Shown: positions 46,980-56,883, counted from the stretch's first letter. The stretch is 64,000 nt of DNA from Janthinobacterium agaricidamnosum (GCF_003667705.1 NZ_CP033019.1:4588001-4652000), one strand, 5' to 3'. Made by a program: numbers and translations. Notes: generated from the letters alone by a model not told the origin.

Positions 46980-47908
46980 AGGGCTTCCTCGCCCGCCATG
47001 GCGCGGTCGATGTCTTCGCGCGTCAGGTCCGGCGCCAGCTGCAGGATGAACTCGTAGGCGTAGGCACGCAGGTAGGCGCCTCGGCGCACGGCCAGGCGCG
47101 TCGTGTTGGTGGCGAACAGATGCGACGCTTCCACCGCCCGCAACCCTTTGTCGCGGCCATGGTCGAAGGCCATCGAGGCGACGATGCCCACGCCCAGGCC
47201 CAGCGCCACGTATTGCTTGATGACATCCGAATCCATGGCCGTCAAAATGATGTCGGTCGTCACGCCCGCCTTGGCGAACGCATCGTCGATATGGCCGCGT
47301 CCCGTGAACCCCTTGTCGTAGGTAATCAACGGATATTTCGCCAGGTCTTCCAGGCGGATCGGCGAGTGCTCGAGCAGCGGGTGGCCGTCCGGCACGACGA
47401 TCAGATGGCTCCAGCGGTAGCACGGGAACGACACGAGGTCGGGGAACTGGCTCAAGCCCTCCGTGGCGATGCCGATATCGGTCTTGCCCGACAGCACCCA
47501 TTCCGCGATATGCTCGGGCGCGCTTTGCTGCAGCGCGATGCGCACATCGGGGAAGGCGGCGCGAAAGCCCTGCACCACTTTCGGCAACGCATAGCGCGCC
47601 TGCGTGTGCGTGGCCGCCACCGATAACGTTCCGCTGGTCTGGCCGCTGTATTCGAGGCTGGCCTGCTGCAGGTTTTCCGCCTCGATCAGGAGGCGGTCGA
47701 CGATCTTCAAAATGCCCTTGCCCGGCTCCGTCAAGCCCGTCAAGCGCTTGCCGTTGCGCTCGAAAATCACCACGCCCAGCTCATCTTCCAGTTCGCGGAT
47801 CTGCCGGCTCACGCCCGGCTGCGACGTGAACAGCGCATTCGCCACTTCCGTCAGGTTATAGCCGCGGCGGGCCGCTTCGCGGATCGAACGCAGTTGTTGA
47901 AAGTTCAT
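46976..47908 (-). CDS. cysB: LysR-type sulfur regulator CysB
   Basis: 310-residue regulator that activates sulfate uptake and cysteine genes with N-acetylserine or O-acetylserine as signal. The helix-turn-helix is NLTEVANALFTSQPGVSRQI (about 18-37), with the CysB signature MNFQQLRSIREAARRGYNLT at the start. The ligand-binding part has ATHTQARYALPKVVQGFR and KTDIGIATEGL. It follows cysA by 13 nt, so it is probably made with the transporter it controls. Cbl is a close alternative. Confidence 0.92.
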   Translation of the reverse strand: MNFQQLRSIREAARRGYNLTEVANALFTSQPGVSRQIRELEDELGVVIFERNGKRLTGLTEPGKGILKIVDRLLIEAENLQQASLEYSGQTSGTLSVAATHTQARYALPKVVQGFRAAFPDVRIALQQSAPEHIAEWVLSGKTDIGIATEGLSQFPDLVSFPCYRWSHLIVVPDGHPLLEHSPIRLEDLAKYPLITYDKGFTGRGHIDDAFAKAGVTTDIILTAMDSDVIKQYVALGLGVGIVASMAFDHGRDKGLRAVEASHLFATNTTRLAVRRGAYLRAYAYEFILQLAPDLTREDIDRAMAGEEAL

Positions 47909-47921
47909 ATATTTTCAGCCT

Positions 47922-48992
47922 TTAGGTTCTTGTTGGTTCAACGAACACGTGGAGGCGTTTCGGGCGGACTACCAAGGTTTCGCCTTCCTTCAGCTGCAAA
48001 TGAGTAAAACGCTCGTTCGACATCACCGCTTCAATCAGCTCGCTGTTATCGACGCGCTGCAAGTCCAGCTGGGCCAGCGGGCCGATCGCATGGGCGCGGC
48101 TCAACTTCACCACGATGCCTTCGGCGCCCTGCGTGTAACGGTCGATTTCCAGGTCGTGCGGACGCACATAGGCCGTGCCCTTGCTGTCACTCACGCCCGC
48201 ATAATCGGGCACCTCGAAGCTGGCGTCGCCCGTCGCCATCACGCCGTCATGCACGCGGCCGTGGAACAGGTTGACGTTGCCGAGGAAGCCGTAGACAAAC
48301 GGCGAGGCCGGGTGGTTATAGACTTGCTCTGGGGAACCGAGTTGCTCGACGGTCCCCTTGTTCATCAGCACGACCTGGTCGGCCACTTCCAGCGCCTCTT
48401 CCTGGTCATGCGTCACAAAAATGCTGGTCACGTGCAAGTCGTCGTGCAGGCGGCGCAGCCAGCGGCGCAATTCCTTGCGCACCTTGGCGTCGAGCGCGCC
48501 GAACGGCTCGTCGAGCAGCAGCACGCGCGGTTCGACAGCGAGGGCGCGCGCCAGGGCAATGCGCTGGCGTTGCCCACCCGACAATTGCGGCGGATAGCGG
48601 TCGGCCAGCCAGTCCAGCTGCACCAGCTCCAGCAAATCTTTCACTTTACGGCGGATCTGGTCTTCCGACGGGCGCTCGCTGCGCGATTTCACGCGTAAAC
48701 CGAACGCCACGTTTTCGAACACCGTCATGTGCTTGAACAGCGCGTAATGCTGGAACACGAAGCCGACCTGCCGCTCGCGCACGTGGCGGTTCGACGCGTC
48801 TTCCGCATCGAGCAGCACCTGGCCGCTATCCGGATGTTCCAGGCCGGCAATGATGCGCAGCAAGGTGGTCTTGCCGCAACCCGACGGGCCCAGCAGGGCC
48901 GTCAATTCGCCGGCGGGAAAGTCCAGCGAGATATTGTCGAGGGCGACGAAATCGCCGAAGCGCTTGTGGATGTTTTTAACTGCGATGGTCAT
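47922..48992 (-). CDS. cysA: Sulfate/thiosulfate ABC transporter ATP-binding protein
   Basis: 356-residue ATPase of the sulfate importer. Walker A is [11 protein letters not shown] (about 33-43), the signature [15 protein letters not shown] (about 136-150) and Walker [14 protein letters not shown]. The C-terminal TOBE-type extension (about 240-356) is typical of CysA. It is encoded 1 nt after cysW. Confidence 0.96.
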   Translation of the reverse strand: MTIAVKNIHKRFGDFVALDNISLDFPAGELTALLGPSGCGKTTLLRIIAGLEHPDSGQVLLDAEDASNRHVRERQVGFVFQHYALFKHMTVFENVAFGLRVKSRSERPSEDQIRRKVKDLLELVQLDWLADRYPPQLSGGQRQRIALARALAVEPRVLLLDEPFGALDAKVRKELRRWLRRLHDDLHVTSIFVTHDQEEALEVADQVVLMNKGTVEQLGSPEQVYNHPASPFVYGFLGNVNLFHGRVHDGVMATGDASFEVPDYAGVSDSKGTAYVRPHDLEIDRYTQGAEGIVVKLSRAHAIGPLAQLDLQRVDNSELIEAVMSNERFTHLQLKEGETLVVRPKRLHVFVEPTRT

Positions 48993-48993
48993 A

Positions 48994-49920
48994 TCAGTGC
49001 TCCGTAGAACGTAAGGCGGAATCGTCGGCGTCGCTCTCGTTCAAACGCCACTCAATAAAGGCTTTCAGGGCCAGGGTCACCAGGGCCAGCAGGGCCAGCA
49101 GCGAGGCGACGGCAAACGCGGCGGCGAAGTTGTACTCGTTGTACAGAATCTCCACCTGCAGCGGCATGGTGTTCGTTTCGCCGCGGATATGGCCGGAGAC
49201 CACGGACACGGCGCCGAACTCGCCCATGGCGCGGGCGTTACACAGGATCACGCCATACAGCAGGCCCCACTTGATATTCGGCAAGGTGACTCTGCGGAAA
49301 GTGTTCCAGCCCGAGGCGCCCAGCACGATGGCGGCCTCTTCCTCTTCGCTGCCCTGCGACTGCATCAGCGGGATCAGTTCGCGCGCCACGAACGGGAAGG
49401 TGATGAAGATGGTGGCCAGCACGATGCCGGGCACGGCAAACAAAATCTTGATGTCGTGCGCCTGCAGCCACGGGCCGAACCAGCCCTGGGCGCCGAACAT
49501 CAGCACATAGATCAGGCCGGAAATCACGGGCGAGACGGAAAACGGCAAGTCGATCAGGGTCAGCAAAATGCTCTTGCCGCGGAAGTCGAACTTGGCGATG
49601 CACCAGGAAGCGGCCACGCCGAATACCAGGTTCAGCGGCACGGCGATGGCGGCCGTGATCAGGGTCAACTTGATGGCGGAAATGGCGTCCGGATCGATGA
49701 TGGCGGCGATATACGCTTCCCAGCCCTTCTTGAACGCTTCCGCAAACACGGCCACCAGGGGCACGATCAGGAAAGCCGTCAGGAACAGCAAGGCGATGCT
49801 GATCAATACCGTGCGCACCCACAAGGGTTCCAGCACGACGGGACCGACATTCGGTTCGAAGCGGCGCGCTGTCGGCCGCGCAGTGTCCACGCCAGCGGCG
49901 GCAGTCGTATTCGTACTCAT
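48994..49920 (-). CDS. cysW: Sulfate ABC transporter permease CysW
   Basis: 308-residue inner-membrane subunit with six helices. The permease loop [20 protein letters not shown] carries the EAA-type contact with CysA. I start at ATG 49920, which overlaps the cysT stop as ATGA and has GAAGAAA upstream; an earlier in-frame start would add nine residues overlapping cysT. Confidence 0.94.
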   Translation of the reverse strand: MSTNTTAAAGVDTARPTARRFEPNVGPVVLEPLWVRTVLISIALLFLTAFLIVPLVAVFAEAFKKGWEAYIAAIIDPDAISAIKLTLITAAIAVPLNLVFGVAASWCIAKFDFRGKSILLTLIDLPFSVSPVISGLIYVLMFGAQGWFGPWLQAHDIKILFAVPGIVLATIFITFPFVARELIPLMQSQGSEEEEAAIVLGASGWNTFRRVTLPNIKWGLLYGVILCNARAMGEFGAVSVVSGHIRGETNTMPLQVEILYNEYNFAAAFAVASLLALLALVTLALKAFIEWRLNESDADDSALRSTEH

Positions 49921-50780
49921 GATTTCTTCGCCTTTCCGCGCGTCCATGCTTGCAGCAGGTTAATCGTCAACAACAGCAGGAAAGACACCACCAGCATCAC
50001 CACGGCGATGGCCGTGGCGCCTGCGTAATCGTATTGCTCCAGCTTGGTAATAATGAACAGCGGCGTGATTTCCGACACCATCGGCATGTTGCCGGCGATA
50101 AAGATCACGGAACCGTACTCGCCCGTGGCTCGGGCAAAGGCCAAGGCAAAGCCCGTCAGCAACGATGGCAGAATCGTGGGGAAGATAACGCGGATGAATG
50201 TTTGCAGGGAATTGGCGCCCAGGCTGGCGGCCGCTTCTTCGAGTTCCTTTTCCGCGTCTTCCAGCACCGGTTGCACGGTACGCACGACGAAGGGCAAGCC
50301 GATGAAGGTCAGCGCCACCACCACGCCCAGCGGCGTGAACGCCACCTTGATGCCCAGCACGCCTTCGATGAACTGGCCGAACCAGCCGTTCGACGAATAC
50401 AGGGCCGTCAGGGTGATGCCGGCCACGGCCGTCGGCAAGGCGAAGGGCAAGTCGACCAGGGCGTCGATGATGCGCTTGCCGGGGAATTTATAGCGCACCA
50501 GCACCCAGGCCAGGATGCCGCCAAACACCACGTTCAGCAGGGCGGCGATCAGCGAGGCGCCAAACGTCAAGCGGTACGACGCCATCACGCGCTCGGACGT
50601 GACGGCGCTGAAGAAGGCGTCCCATGTCATGGTGAAGGTTTTCAGGAACACCGAGGACAAGGGAATGAGGACGATCAAGGCCAGGTAAAAGAGCGTGAAG
50701 CCCAGTGACAGCTTAAACCCCGGCATGACCCGAAACGGCGCTCCGCGCGCCTTGGGCGGCGCTAGTGTTGCTTCAGACAT
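49917..50780 (-). CDS. cysT: Sulfate ABC transporter permease CysT
   Basis: 287-residue inner-membrane subunit paired with CysW. Six helices are visible; the EAA loop is [20 protein letters not shown] (about 171-190). AAGGGG lies before the ATG. It is the first gene of cysT-cysW-cysA-cysB; the periplasmic binding protein is encoded separately at 52344. Confidence 0.94.
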   Translation of the reverse strand: MSEATLAPPKARGAPFRVMPGFKLSLGFTLFYLALIVLIPLSSVFLKTFTMTWDAFFSAVTSERVMASYRLTFGASLIAALLNVVFGGILAWVLVRYKFPGKRIIDALVDLPFALPTAVAGITLTALYSSNGWFGQFIEGVLGIKVAFTPLGVVVALTFIGLPFVVRTVQPVLEDAEKELEEAAASLGANSLQTFIRVIFPTILPSLLTGFALAFARATGEYGSVIFIAGNMPMVSEITPLFIITKLEQYDYAGATAIAVVMLVVSFLLLLTINLLQAWTRGKAKKS

Positions 50781-50911
50781 GGAAACCCCTTCTTATTACA
50801 TTTTTGAGTTATAGGGCGCAATAATCACATGCAATCGTTATAAAAAGAACTAACCATTTCTCATTTGCTTAGATGGATTTTGCATACTTGCCGGCAGAAT
50901 CCATAGGCGAA

Positions 50912-50940
50912 AAAAAACGCACCGGACAGGTGCGTTTTTT
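50912..50940. terminator. Bidirectional terminator upstream of cysT
   Basis: Perfect 12-bp stem AAAAAACGCACC (50912-50923) / GGTGCGTTTTTT (50929-50940), loop GGACA. On the minus strand it ends the sbp-hydrolase-peroxiredoxin transcript before the cysT promoter. Confidence 0.88.
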
Positions 50941-50950
50941 GTGGAAACAA

Positions 50951-51050
50951 GAGTGCCGAATAAAACGTTCAGGGCTAGGCGCGTTGCCGAAGACAGTACG
51001 AATGTACGGCGAGGCAATGCAACAACGCCATGGACGTTTTTTCGGTGCTC
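50951..51050. repeat. Imperfect palindromic element after the peroxiredoxin gene
   Basis: Ends GAGTGCCGAA (50951) and TTCGGTGCTC (51050) are near-inverse, continuing with TAAAACGT and ACGTTTTT. The centre CAGTACGAATGTACGG is a loose palindrome with GTAC on both sides. It directly abuts the peroxiredoxin stop codon and resembles the ileS-lspA element in size and in its GTAC-type core. Confidence 0.55.
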
Positions 51051-51689
51051 TTACTTGTTGGGCTGCGGCGTGAGGCGCAGATATGGCTTGGCGGCCGTAA
51101 AGCCCTTCGGATATTTCTGCTTGATCACGTCCGGGTCTTGCACGGTCAGTGGAATGATGACGTCGTCGCCATCGTTCCAGTTGCCGGGCGTGGCTACCGT
51201 GTAGCCGTCCGTCAATTGCAGGGCATCGATGACGCGCAGGATTTCATTGAAGTTGCGGCCCGTGCTGAGCGGATACGTGAGGATCAGCCGTACTTTCTTG
51301 TTCGGGTCGATGATGAAGACGGAGCGCACGGTGGCCGTGACGGACTGTTCCGGGTGAATCATGTCGTACAGCACCGACACTTTCTTGTCGACGTCGGCGA
51401 TGATGGGGAAGCCCACCACCGTGTTTTGCGTCTCTTCGATATCCTTGATCCAGCTCTTGTGCGACTCGGCCGCGTCCACGGACAGGGCGATGGCTTTCAC
51501 GTTGCGCTTGTCGAATTCCGGCTTGAGCTTGGCCGTCAGGCCCAGTTCCGTCGTGCACACGGGGGTAAAGTCGGCCGGGTGGGAAAACAGCACCACCCAG
51601 GAATTGCCCGCCCACTCGTGGAATTTGAGCGGACCGATCGAGCTGTCTTGTTCAAAATCAGGGGCGACATCGCCCAGGCGTAAAGTCAT
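51051..51689 (-). CDS. 1-Cys peroxiredoxin (Prx6 type)
   Basis: 212-residue peroxidase that reduces H2O2 and organic peroxides. The peroxidatic Cys45 is in HPADFTPVCTTELG; no other cysteine exists in the protein, so it is a 1-Cys enzyme needing an external thiol. The long C-terminal part (about 150-212; VATPGNWNDGDDVIIPLTVQ) is typical of Prx6. AAGGAGAT precedes ATG 51689. It sits downstream of sbp and a small hydrolase, which ties it to sulfur status. Confidence 0.95.
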   Translation of the reverse strand: MTLRLGDVAPDFEQDSSIGPLKFHEWAGNSWVVLFSHPADFTPVCTTELGLTAKLKPEFDKRNVKAIALSVDAAESHKSWIKDIEETQNTVVGFPIIADVDKKVSVLYDMIHPEQSVTATVRSVFIIDPNKKVRLILTYPLSTGRNFNEILRVIDALQLTDGYTVATPGNWNDGDDVIIPLTVQDPDVIKQKYPKGFTAAKPYLRLTPQPNK

Positions 51690-51732
51690 CGTGATCTCCT
51701 TCAGAAGTTGTGTGGCGAAGATGTTCGTCGTA

Positions 51733-52299
51733 TCAGGCTGCCTGACGGTGGCGCTTGTCGCTTTGTGCCAGATCAAACAGTGTTTGCAGCTGCGCTTGGC
51801 CGTAGACCCAGTCGCCAAGGCGCGATTCGGCGTTGATATGGCCCAACGCACCGCCATCAATATACTTGCAATTCCAGCGCCGCGCCCACTGCGCCGCGTG
51901 TTCGGCCGTCATCCACGGGTCCGTCTGGCTGGCGATCAGGATGCCGGGGCAAGGCAGCCGCTTTTGCGGCAATGCCTTCGCCACGCCAAACTTGTCGGGG
52001 TCGGCCGGCCCCACCAGCAGCACGCCGGCCACGCCCTGCGGGTCGCGCGCCAGGCTGTGCGCCGTCGTCAGGCAGCCGAAGCTGTGGGCGACGATCAGGG
52101 TGGGGCGCGCATCCTGCCACCGCACCTGGTCCAGGCGCGCAGACCAGGTCGCCAGGTCGGGTTCATTCCAGTCGTCCTGCTCGACCCGCTCGAATTGCGG
52201 ATACAGGCGCTGCCAGCGGCTCTGCCAGTGCTCAGGACCGCTGTTATGCAATCCCGGCACGATCAGTACCCGGTAATCGGAAAAGCTGCGCAGCGCCAT
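51733..52299 (-). CDS. Alpha/beta hydrolase, RBBP9/YdeN family
   Basis: 188-residue serine hydrolase. The catalytic triad is Ser73 in VAHSFGC, Asp127 in SQTDPWM and His154 in GHINAES, all in family positions. The N-terminal VLIVPGLHNSGPEHWQSRWQ is diagnostic. Substrate unknown. It lies 44 nt after sbp and 43 nt before the peroxiredoxin gene, likely in one transcript. Confidence 0.88.
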   Translation of the reverse strand: MALRSFSDYRVLIVPGLHNSGPEHWQSRWQRLYPQFERVEQDDWNEPDLATWSARLDQVRWQDARPTLIVAHSFGCLTTAHSLARDPQGVAGVLLVGPADPDKFGVAKALPQKRLPCPGILIASQTDPWMTAEHAAQWARRWNCKYIDGGALGHINAESRLGDWVYGQAQLQTLFDLAQSDKRHRQAA

Positions 52300-52343
52300 G
52301 ATGGATCCTTTTAGTAACGGTCTGGCAATCGTGCCATCCGGTA

Positions 52344-53348
52344 TTACTTAGGCTGGTAGATCTGGTCGAAGATGCCGCCGTCGGCAAAGTGCGCCTTCTG
52401 TGCCGCCGTCCAGCCGCCGGCCACCTGCTCGATAGTGAACAGGTTGACCTTGGCGAACTGCGACGCGTATTTCTTTGCCGCCTTGTCCGTTGCCGGACGG
52501 TAGTAATTCTTGGCGATGATGTCTTGCGCCTCGTCCGTGTACAGGTAGTTCAGGTAAGCCTCGGCCACTTTGCGCGTGCCATGCTTGTCGGCAAACTTGT
52601 CGACGACGGCCACGGGCGGCTCGGCCAGGATGCTGACGGACGGCGTGATAATGTCGAACTTGGTCGGGCCCAGTTCCTTGACGGCGAGATACGCCTCGTT
52701 TTCCCAGGCGATCAGCACGTCGCCGATACCGCGTTCGACGAAGGTGGTGGTGGCGCCGCGCGCGCCGGAATCGAGCACGGGCACGTTTTTATACAGTTTG
52801 CCGAGGAAATCCTTGGCCTTCGCTTCGCTGCCGCCCGGCTGGCGCGAGGCATAGCCCCAGGCTGCCAAGTGGTTCCAGCGAGCGCCGCCCGAGGTTTTCG
52901 GATTCGGCGTGATGACGGACACGCCCGGCTTGATCAGGTCGTTCCAATCCTTGATGCCTTTCGGGTTGCCCTTGCGCACCAGGAAGACGATGGTCGAGGT
53001 GTAAGGCGAGCTGTTGTGCGCCAGGCGCTTTTGCCAGTCGGCGGCCAGCAGCTTGTGCTCGGCCAGCGCGTCGATGTCATAGGCCAGGGCCAACGTCACC
53101 ACGTCCGCTTCCAGGCCGTCGATGACGGCGCGCGCCTGCTTGCCGGAGCCGCCGTGCGATTGCTTGATCTTGACGTTGTCGCCCGTCTTGCCTTTCCACT
53201 CCTTGGCAAATGCCGTATTCACATCCTGGTACAGCTCGCGCGTCGGGTCGTACGACACGTTGAGCAGGGTGATATCGGCAGCCTGCGCCGTTTGCAGAAT
53301 GGCAAACGCGCTGATGGCGGCGGCAATGATGATTTTTTTCGACAGCAT
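52344..53348 (-). CDS. sbp: Periplasmic sulfate-binding protein
   Basis: 334-residue substrate-binding protein with a signal peptide (about 1-23, ending AQA). Family blocks are [59 protein letters not shown] and [19 protein letters not shown]. It would deliver sulfate to CysTWA encoded downstream. Sbp and CysP are similar and cannot be separated with certainty. Confidence 0.95.
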   Translation of the reverse strand: MLSKKIIIAAAISAFAILQTAQAADITLLNVSYDPTRELYQDVNTAFAKEWKGKTGDNVKIKQSHGGSGKQARAVIDGLEADVVTLALAYDIDALAEHKLLAADWQKRLAHNSSPYTSTIVFLVRKGNPKGIKDWNDLIKPGVSVITPNPKTSGGARWNHLAAWGYASRQPGGSEAKAKDFLGKLYKNVPVLDSGARGATTTFVERGIGDVLIAWENEAYLAVKELGPTKFDIITPSVSILAEPPVAVVDKFADKHGTRKVAEAYLNYLYTDEAQDIIAKNYYRPATDKAAKKYASQFAKVNLFTIEQVAGGWTAAQKAHFADGGIFDQIYQPK

Positions 53349-53424
53349 CTAAGATCCCCGTATGGTTGAACTTTCAGAGCCACCAGATTACGGCGCCGCA
53401 GCCGCAAAGAGAACGAAGCGTTTC

Positions 53425-53459
53425 GCCGTTTGATATGCGATTTTCGCATATGGACGGCG
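53425..53459. promoter_or_regulatory. Nested inverted repeat upstream of sbp
   Basis: Inner arms ATATGCGA (53433-53440) and TCGCATAT (53444-53451), outer arms CGCCGT (53425-53430) and ACGGCG (53454-53459). It lies about 75 nt before the sbp start with no T-run, so an operator is more likely than a terminator for dgkA. Confidence 0.45.
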
Positions 53460-53478
53460 CGCAACGGGGATTTAGTGC

Positions 53479-53862
53479 TTAATAGAAGCGGTTGAACAGC
53501 ACCACGGACCATGTGGCAAAGGCCAGGATGCAAGTCAGCAGCACGGCGGCGCTGCCGAAGTCCTTGGCGTTTTTCGACAGCGGATGGCGCTCGAGCGAAA
53601 TGCGGTCGACCACGGCTTCGATTGCCGAATTGATCAGTTCGACGATCAGCACCAGCAGCAGCACGCCGATCAGCACCAGCTTTTCAAAGGCGGAGATGCG
53701 CAGCAGCAAGGCGATCACGGTGCCGACGACGAACAGGCCCAGCTCCTGGCGGAACGCGTGTTCATGGCGCCAGGCCGCCTTCAAGCCGTCGAGCGAGTAG
53801 AAAAAGGCGGAAAAAATCCGTTTCAAGCCGCTTTTGCTCTTGAATTCATTTACAGGTTGCAT
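53479..53862 (-). CDS. dgkA: Diacylglycerol kinase
   Basis: 127-residue inner-membrane enzyme that recycles diacylglycerol to phosphatidic acid. Three helices are visible, with the family blocks RHEHAFRQEL, ELINSAIEAVVDRISLERH and KNAKDFGSAAVLL. The start at 53862 (MQPVNEFKSK) has GGA 6 nt upstream; in-frame starts at 53886 and 53913 are possible. It is divergent from the IclR gene. Confidence 0.93.
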   Translation of the reverse strand: MQPVNEFKSKSGLKRIFSAFFYSLDGLKAAWRHEHAFRQELGLFVVGTVIALLLRISAFEKLVLIGVLLLVLIVELINSAIEAVVDRISLERHPLSKNAKDFGSAAVLLTCILAFATWSVVLFNRFY

Positions 53863-54015
53863 AGTTTTCCATGGTTCAAAGTCCATCCAGCCGCCAATTA
53901 TGACGGCCAACATGAGAATTGTGACAATTTATTCGCTGAATATCTCGGAACATTTCACTATTTTTTCACATCATGGTATAAAGATGCATGAATACTGCAT
54001 TGCACCAAATCCATC

Positions 54016-54795
54016 ATGAAAATTGAACCGGTCGCAGCCCCAAAGACGACGATCCAGGTGATCGAACGCATGGTCGCGCTGCTTGATGCCTTGGCCAAAT
54101 ATTCGGACCCGGTCAGCCTGAAGGAATTGTCGAAAGTGTCCGGCCTGCACCCCTCGACGGCGCACCGCATCCTCAACGACATGGTACTGACGCGCTTTGT
54201 CGACCGCATCGAACCGGGCACCTACCGCCTGGGCATGCGCCTGCTGGAACTGGGCAATGTGGTGAAAAGCCGCCTCAGCGTGCGCGAAGCGGCGCTGGAC
54301 TTCATGCGCCAGCTGCACAAGAAAACCCAGCAAACCATCAACCTGTCCGTGCGCCAGGGCGACGAGATCGTCTACATCGACCGCGCCTTTTCCGAACGCT
54401 CGGGCATGCAGGTGGTGCGCGCCATCGGCGGCCGCGGTCCGCTGCACCTGACGTCGACGGGCAAGCTGTTCCTGTCCGTCGATGAACCGAAAGCCATCCG
54501 CGCGTATGCCACGCGCACGGGGCTGGCCGGGCACAACAAGAATTCCATCACGGATCTGCAAAAGCTCGAGCGTGAGCTGAGCCTGGTGCGTGAACGCGGC
54601 TATGCGCGCGACAATGAAGAGCTGGAACTGGGCGTGCGCTGCATGGCCGCCGGCATCCGCGACGATTCGGGCAAGCTGATCGCCGGCCTGTCGATCTCCG
54701 CCCCCGCCGACCGCCTGCAGGATGAGTGGCTGGTGGACCTGGTGGAAACGGCGAATCAGATTTCCGTCACACTGGGTTTTATTCCACAGGACTAA
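54016..54795 (+). CDS. IclR-family transcriptional regulator
   Basis: 259-residue regulator with an N-terminal winged helix (about 18-70: QVIERMVALLDALAKYSDPV, LKELSKVSGLHPSTAHRIL) and a C-terminal ligand domain (about 85-255) with LHLTSTGKLFLS and GVRCMAAGIRDDSG. The target is unknown; the neighbours dgkA and pbpG give no clear hint. A hairpin-rich repeat follows the stop. Confidence 0.92.
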   Translation: MKIEPVAAPKTTIQVIERMVALLDALAKYSDPVSLKELSKVSGLHPSTAHRILNDMVLTRFVDRIEPGTYRLGMRLLELGNVVKSRLSVREAALDFMRQLHKKTQQTINLSVRQGDEIVYIDRAFSERSGMQVVRAIGGRGPLHLTSTGKLFLSVDEPKAIRAYATRTGLAGHNKNSITDLQKLERELSLVRERGYARDNEELELGVRCMAAGIRDDSGKLIAGLSISAPADRLQDEWLVDLVETANQISVTLGFIPQD

Positions 54796-54797
54796 AG

Positions 54798-54865
54798 CTG
54801 GGGTCAGTCTTACAAGATCGGAATTTCCTCCGTTGAGGAAATTCCCCCGGCGGGTCTGACCCCAG
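54798..54865. repeat. Nested hairpin element after the IclR gene
   Basis: Outer arms CTGGGGTCAG (54798-54807) and CTGACCCCAG (54856-54865); inner arms GGAATTTCCTC (54820-54830) and GAGGAAATTCC (54835-54845) with a CGTT loop. GGGTCTGACCC is also found near the REP copies at about 36450 and 36675. It could act as a terminator between convergent genes or be a dispersed repeat. Confidence 0.6.
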
Positions 54866-54899
54866 TCGACGCCGCCATGGACATTCGCATTAAACTTAA

Positions 54900-55973
54900 T
54901 TAACCGCCGGGCAGACTCATGTTGGCGGGTTTGAGTGCCTCCAGCCACTTGCGCATGCGTCCCGCATCGGCCGTACGCGACTGTTTCCCCTTGGAATCGA
55001 GGAAGACCATGATCACGGCCCGTCCTTCGATGACGGCCTGCATCATCAGACAACGTCCCGCCTCATTGATGAAGCCCGTCTTTTGCAAGCCGATTTCCCA
55101 GCCCGGGTTGGCCACCAGATGATTCGTATTGCCAAACTGCATAGGCTGGCCGCTGGCTTCGACGATGGCTTTCGGGTCCGTCGAGTACTCGCGCAGCAGC
55201 GGATGGCGGAAGGCGGCCATGGCCAGCTTGCCCAGGTCGCGCGCGCTGGCCACGTTCATTTTCGACAAGCCGCTGGAATCGACGTAATGCGTATCCATCA
55301 TGCCCAGCTGGCGCGCCTTGCTGTTCATGGCGTCGACAAAGGCCGGCAAGCCGCCCGGATAATTGCGTCCCAGGGCCGAGGCGGCACGGTTTTCCGAGCT
55401 CATCAGGGCGATGTGCAGCATATTCGCGCGCGTCAATTGCGAACCCACTTTCAGGCGCGAGCTGCTGAACTTGGCACGGTCGACGTCCTCGTCCGTAATC
55501 GTCAGCACTTCATCCATGTCCTGGTGCGCTTCGACCACCACCAGGCCCGTCATCATCTTGGTGATGGAGGCGATGGGCAGGGCGACATTCGAATTCTTTT
55601 CAAACAGCACTTCCGAATTGTTCTGGTCCAGCACCAGCGCCACGCTCGACTTGAGATCGAGCGGATCGCGCGTGAGGTTCAGGCCCGCCAGGTCGCCCAT
55701 GGTCGGCATCGGGGCGGCCATGGGCACGGCCACGCTGCTGACTTTTTGATAGATGACCTTGCGTTTGCCGCGCACCATGACGACCCGGCGCACGCTCTTT
55801 TCGCGTGGCGCGGCCGTCGCGCCCTTGCGCAGCACGATCTTGATTTTCTTGGTGTTGTGTTTCTTGGAGGCTGAGGATTTGCCGTTCGCTTCCCTGGCGT
55901 GCACGGCCGCAGCCGGCGCCAATGCAAACAGCAGGGAAGCCAGGATACCCAGCGCAAGTTTAAACTTAGCCAT
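54900..55973 (-). CDS. pbpG: D-alanyl-D-alanine endopeptidase (PBP7 type)
   Basis: 357-residue low-molecular-weight penicillin-binding protein with a signal peptide (about 1-26). The active-site motifs are Ser136-I-T-Lys139, Ser193-E-Asn195 and Lys298-T-Gly300. A basic Lys/Arg-rich segment (about 31-75) separates the signal peptide from the catalytic domain. It cleaves peptidoglycan cross-links in the periplasm. A carboxypeptidase function cannot be ruled out. Confidence 0.92.
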   Translation of the reverse strand: MAKFKLALGILASLLFALAPAAAVHAREANGKSSASKKHNTKKIKIVLRKGATAAPREKSVRRVVMVRGKRKVIYQKVSSVAVPMAAPMPTMGDLAGLNLTRDPLDLKSSVALVLDQNNSEVLFEKNSNVALPIASITKMMTGLVVVEAHQDMDEVLTITDEDVDRAKFSSSRLKVGSQLTRANMLHIALMSSENRAASALGRNYPGGLPAFVDAMNSKARQLGMMDTHYVDSSGLSKMNVASARDLGKLAMAAFRHPLLREYSTDPKAIVEASGQPMQFGNTNHLVANPGWEIGLQKTGFINEAGRCLMMQAVIEGRAVIMVFLDSKGKQSRTADAGRMRKWLEALKPANMSLPGG

Positions 55974-56150
55974 TCGATAATTCCCCGTGAAGCTGTTGCC
56001 TTATTGCAGTGTAGCGAAATGCAGAGTATTCGCAAGCCTATTTAACAGTTAGGACAGTATTTATTGCAGCACTGAAATACAAATCGTTGGCGATCAGCAA
56101 ACAAGCTCATCTTTGAGCGGCTGTTTGCCGGCGTCCATCGCCAGCAATGT

Positions 56151-56869
56151 CTATTTGTCCATGAATTTAACAAAACCGGCCAGCGGCTCGCGTTCCGTGC
56201 TCAGGCGGTTCTCGATCTTGTCCGGGTCGGCATGGCCGAGGGCCATGCCGCATACCACCATTTCGCTGGCCGGTATGCCCAGCTCGTCGCGGATGATGTC
56301 ATGGTAATGGATGAAGGCCGCTTGCGGGCACGTGTCGAGTCCCCGCGCACGTGCCGCCAGCATGATATTTTGCAAGAACATGCCGTAATCGAGCCAGGAA
56401 CCCTGTTCCAGCACCCGCTCGATGGTAAAGATCAGGCCCACGGGCGCATCGAAAAACTGGAAATTGCGTCCATGCTGGGCCGCCATGCCGGCCGTGTCGC
56501 CCCGCTCCAGCCCCAGCAGCTGATACAGGTCCAGGCCGATCTTGCGGCGGCGCTCGATGAACGGCGCCGTCCACTGGCGCGGGTAATAGGTATACGACGC
56601 CGTGCGCGCGGGCGCATCGGGTGCCTTGGGCTCGGCATACGCGGCCAGGATGCGGCGCGACAGGCGCAGGCGCGCCTCGCCCGACAGCACGTAGACTTTC
56701 CACGGCTGCATATTGGCCCCGAGGGCGCGCGCGCCGCCACTTCCAGGATGCGCGCGATATCGTCCTGCGCCACCGGCGTGGGTAAGAAGGCGCGGATCGA
56801 ACGGCGCGACAGGATGACGCTATCGACGGCTTGCTGCGCCGCCTGTGTTTCAGATACTGGCTTGCTCAC
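56151..56869 (-). pseudogene. Nitroreductase gene with frameshift
   Basis: Flavin nitroreductase broken into two frames. The N-terminal part (MSKPVSETQAAQQAVDSVIL, SRRSIRAFLPTPV, ARILEVAARAPSG) starts at 56869; the rest (MQPWKVYVLSGEAR onward to the stop at 56151) continues in another frame. Normal family text would read ARAPSGANMQPW. One base is missing at the run of four C at 56717-56720 (GGGG in the gene). It is either a true inactivation or a sequencing error in the homopolymer. The remaining sequence is intact. Confidence 0.85.
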
Positions 56870-56883
56870 TGCGCTGCTCCCTG

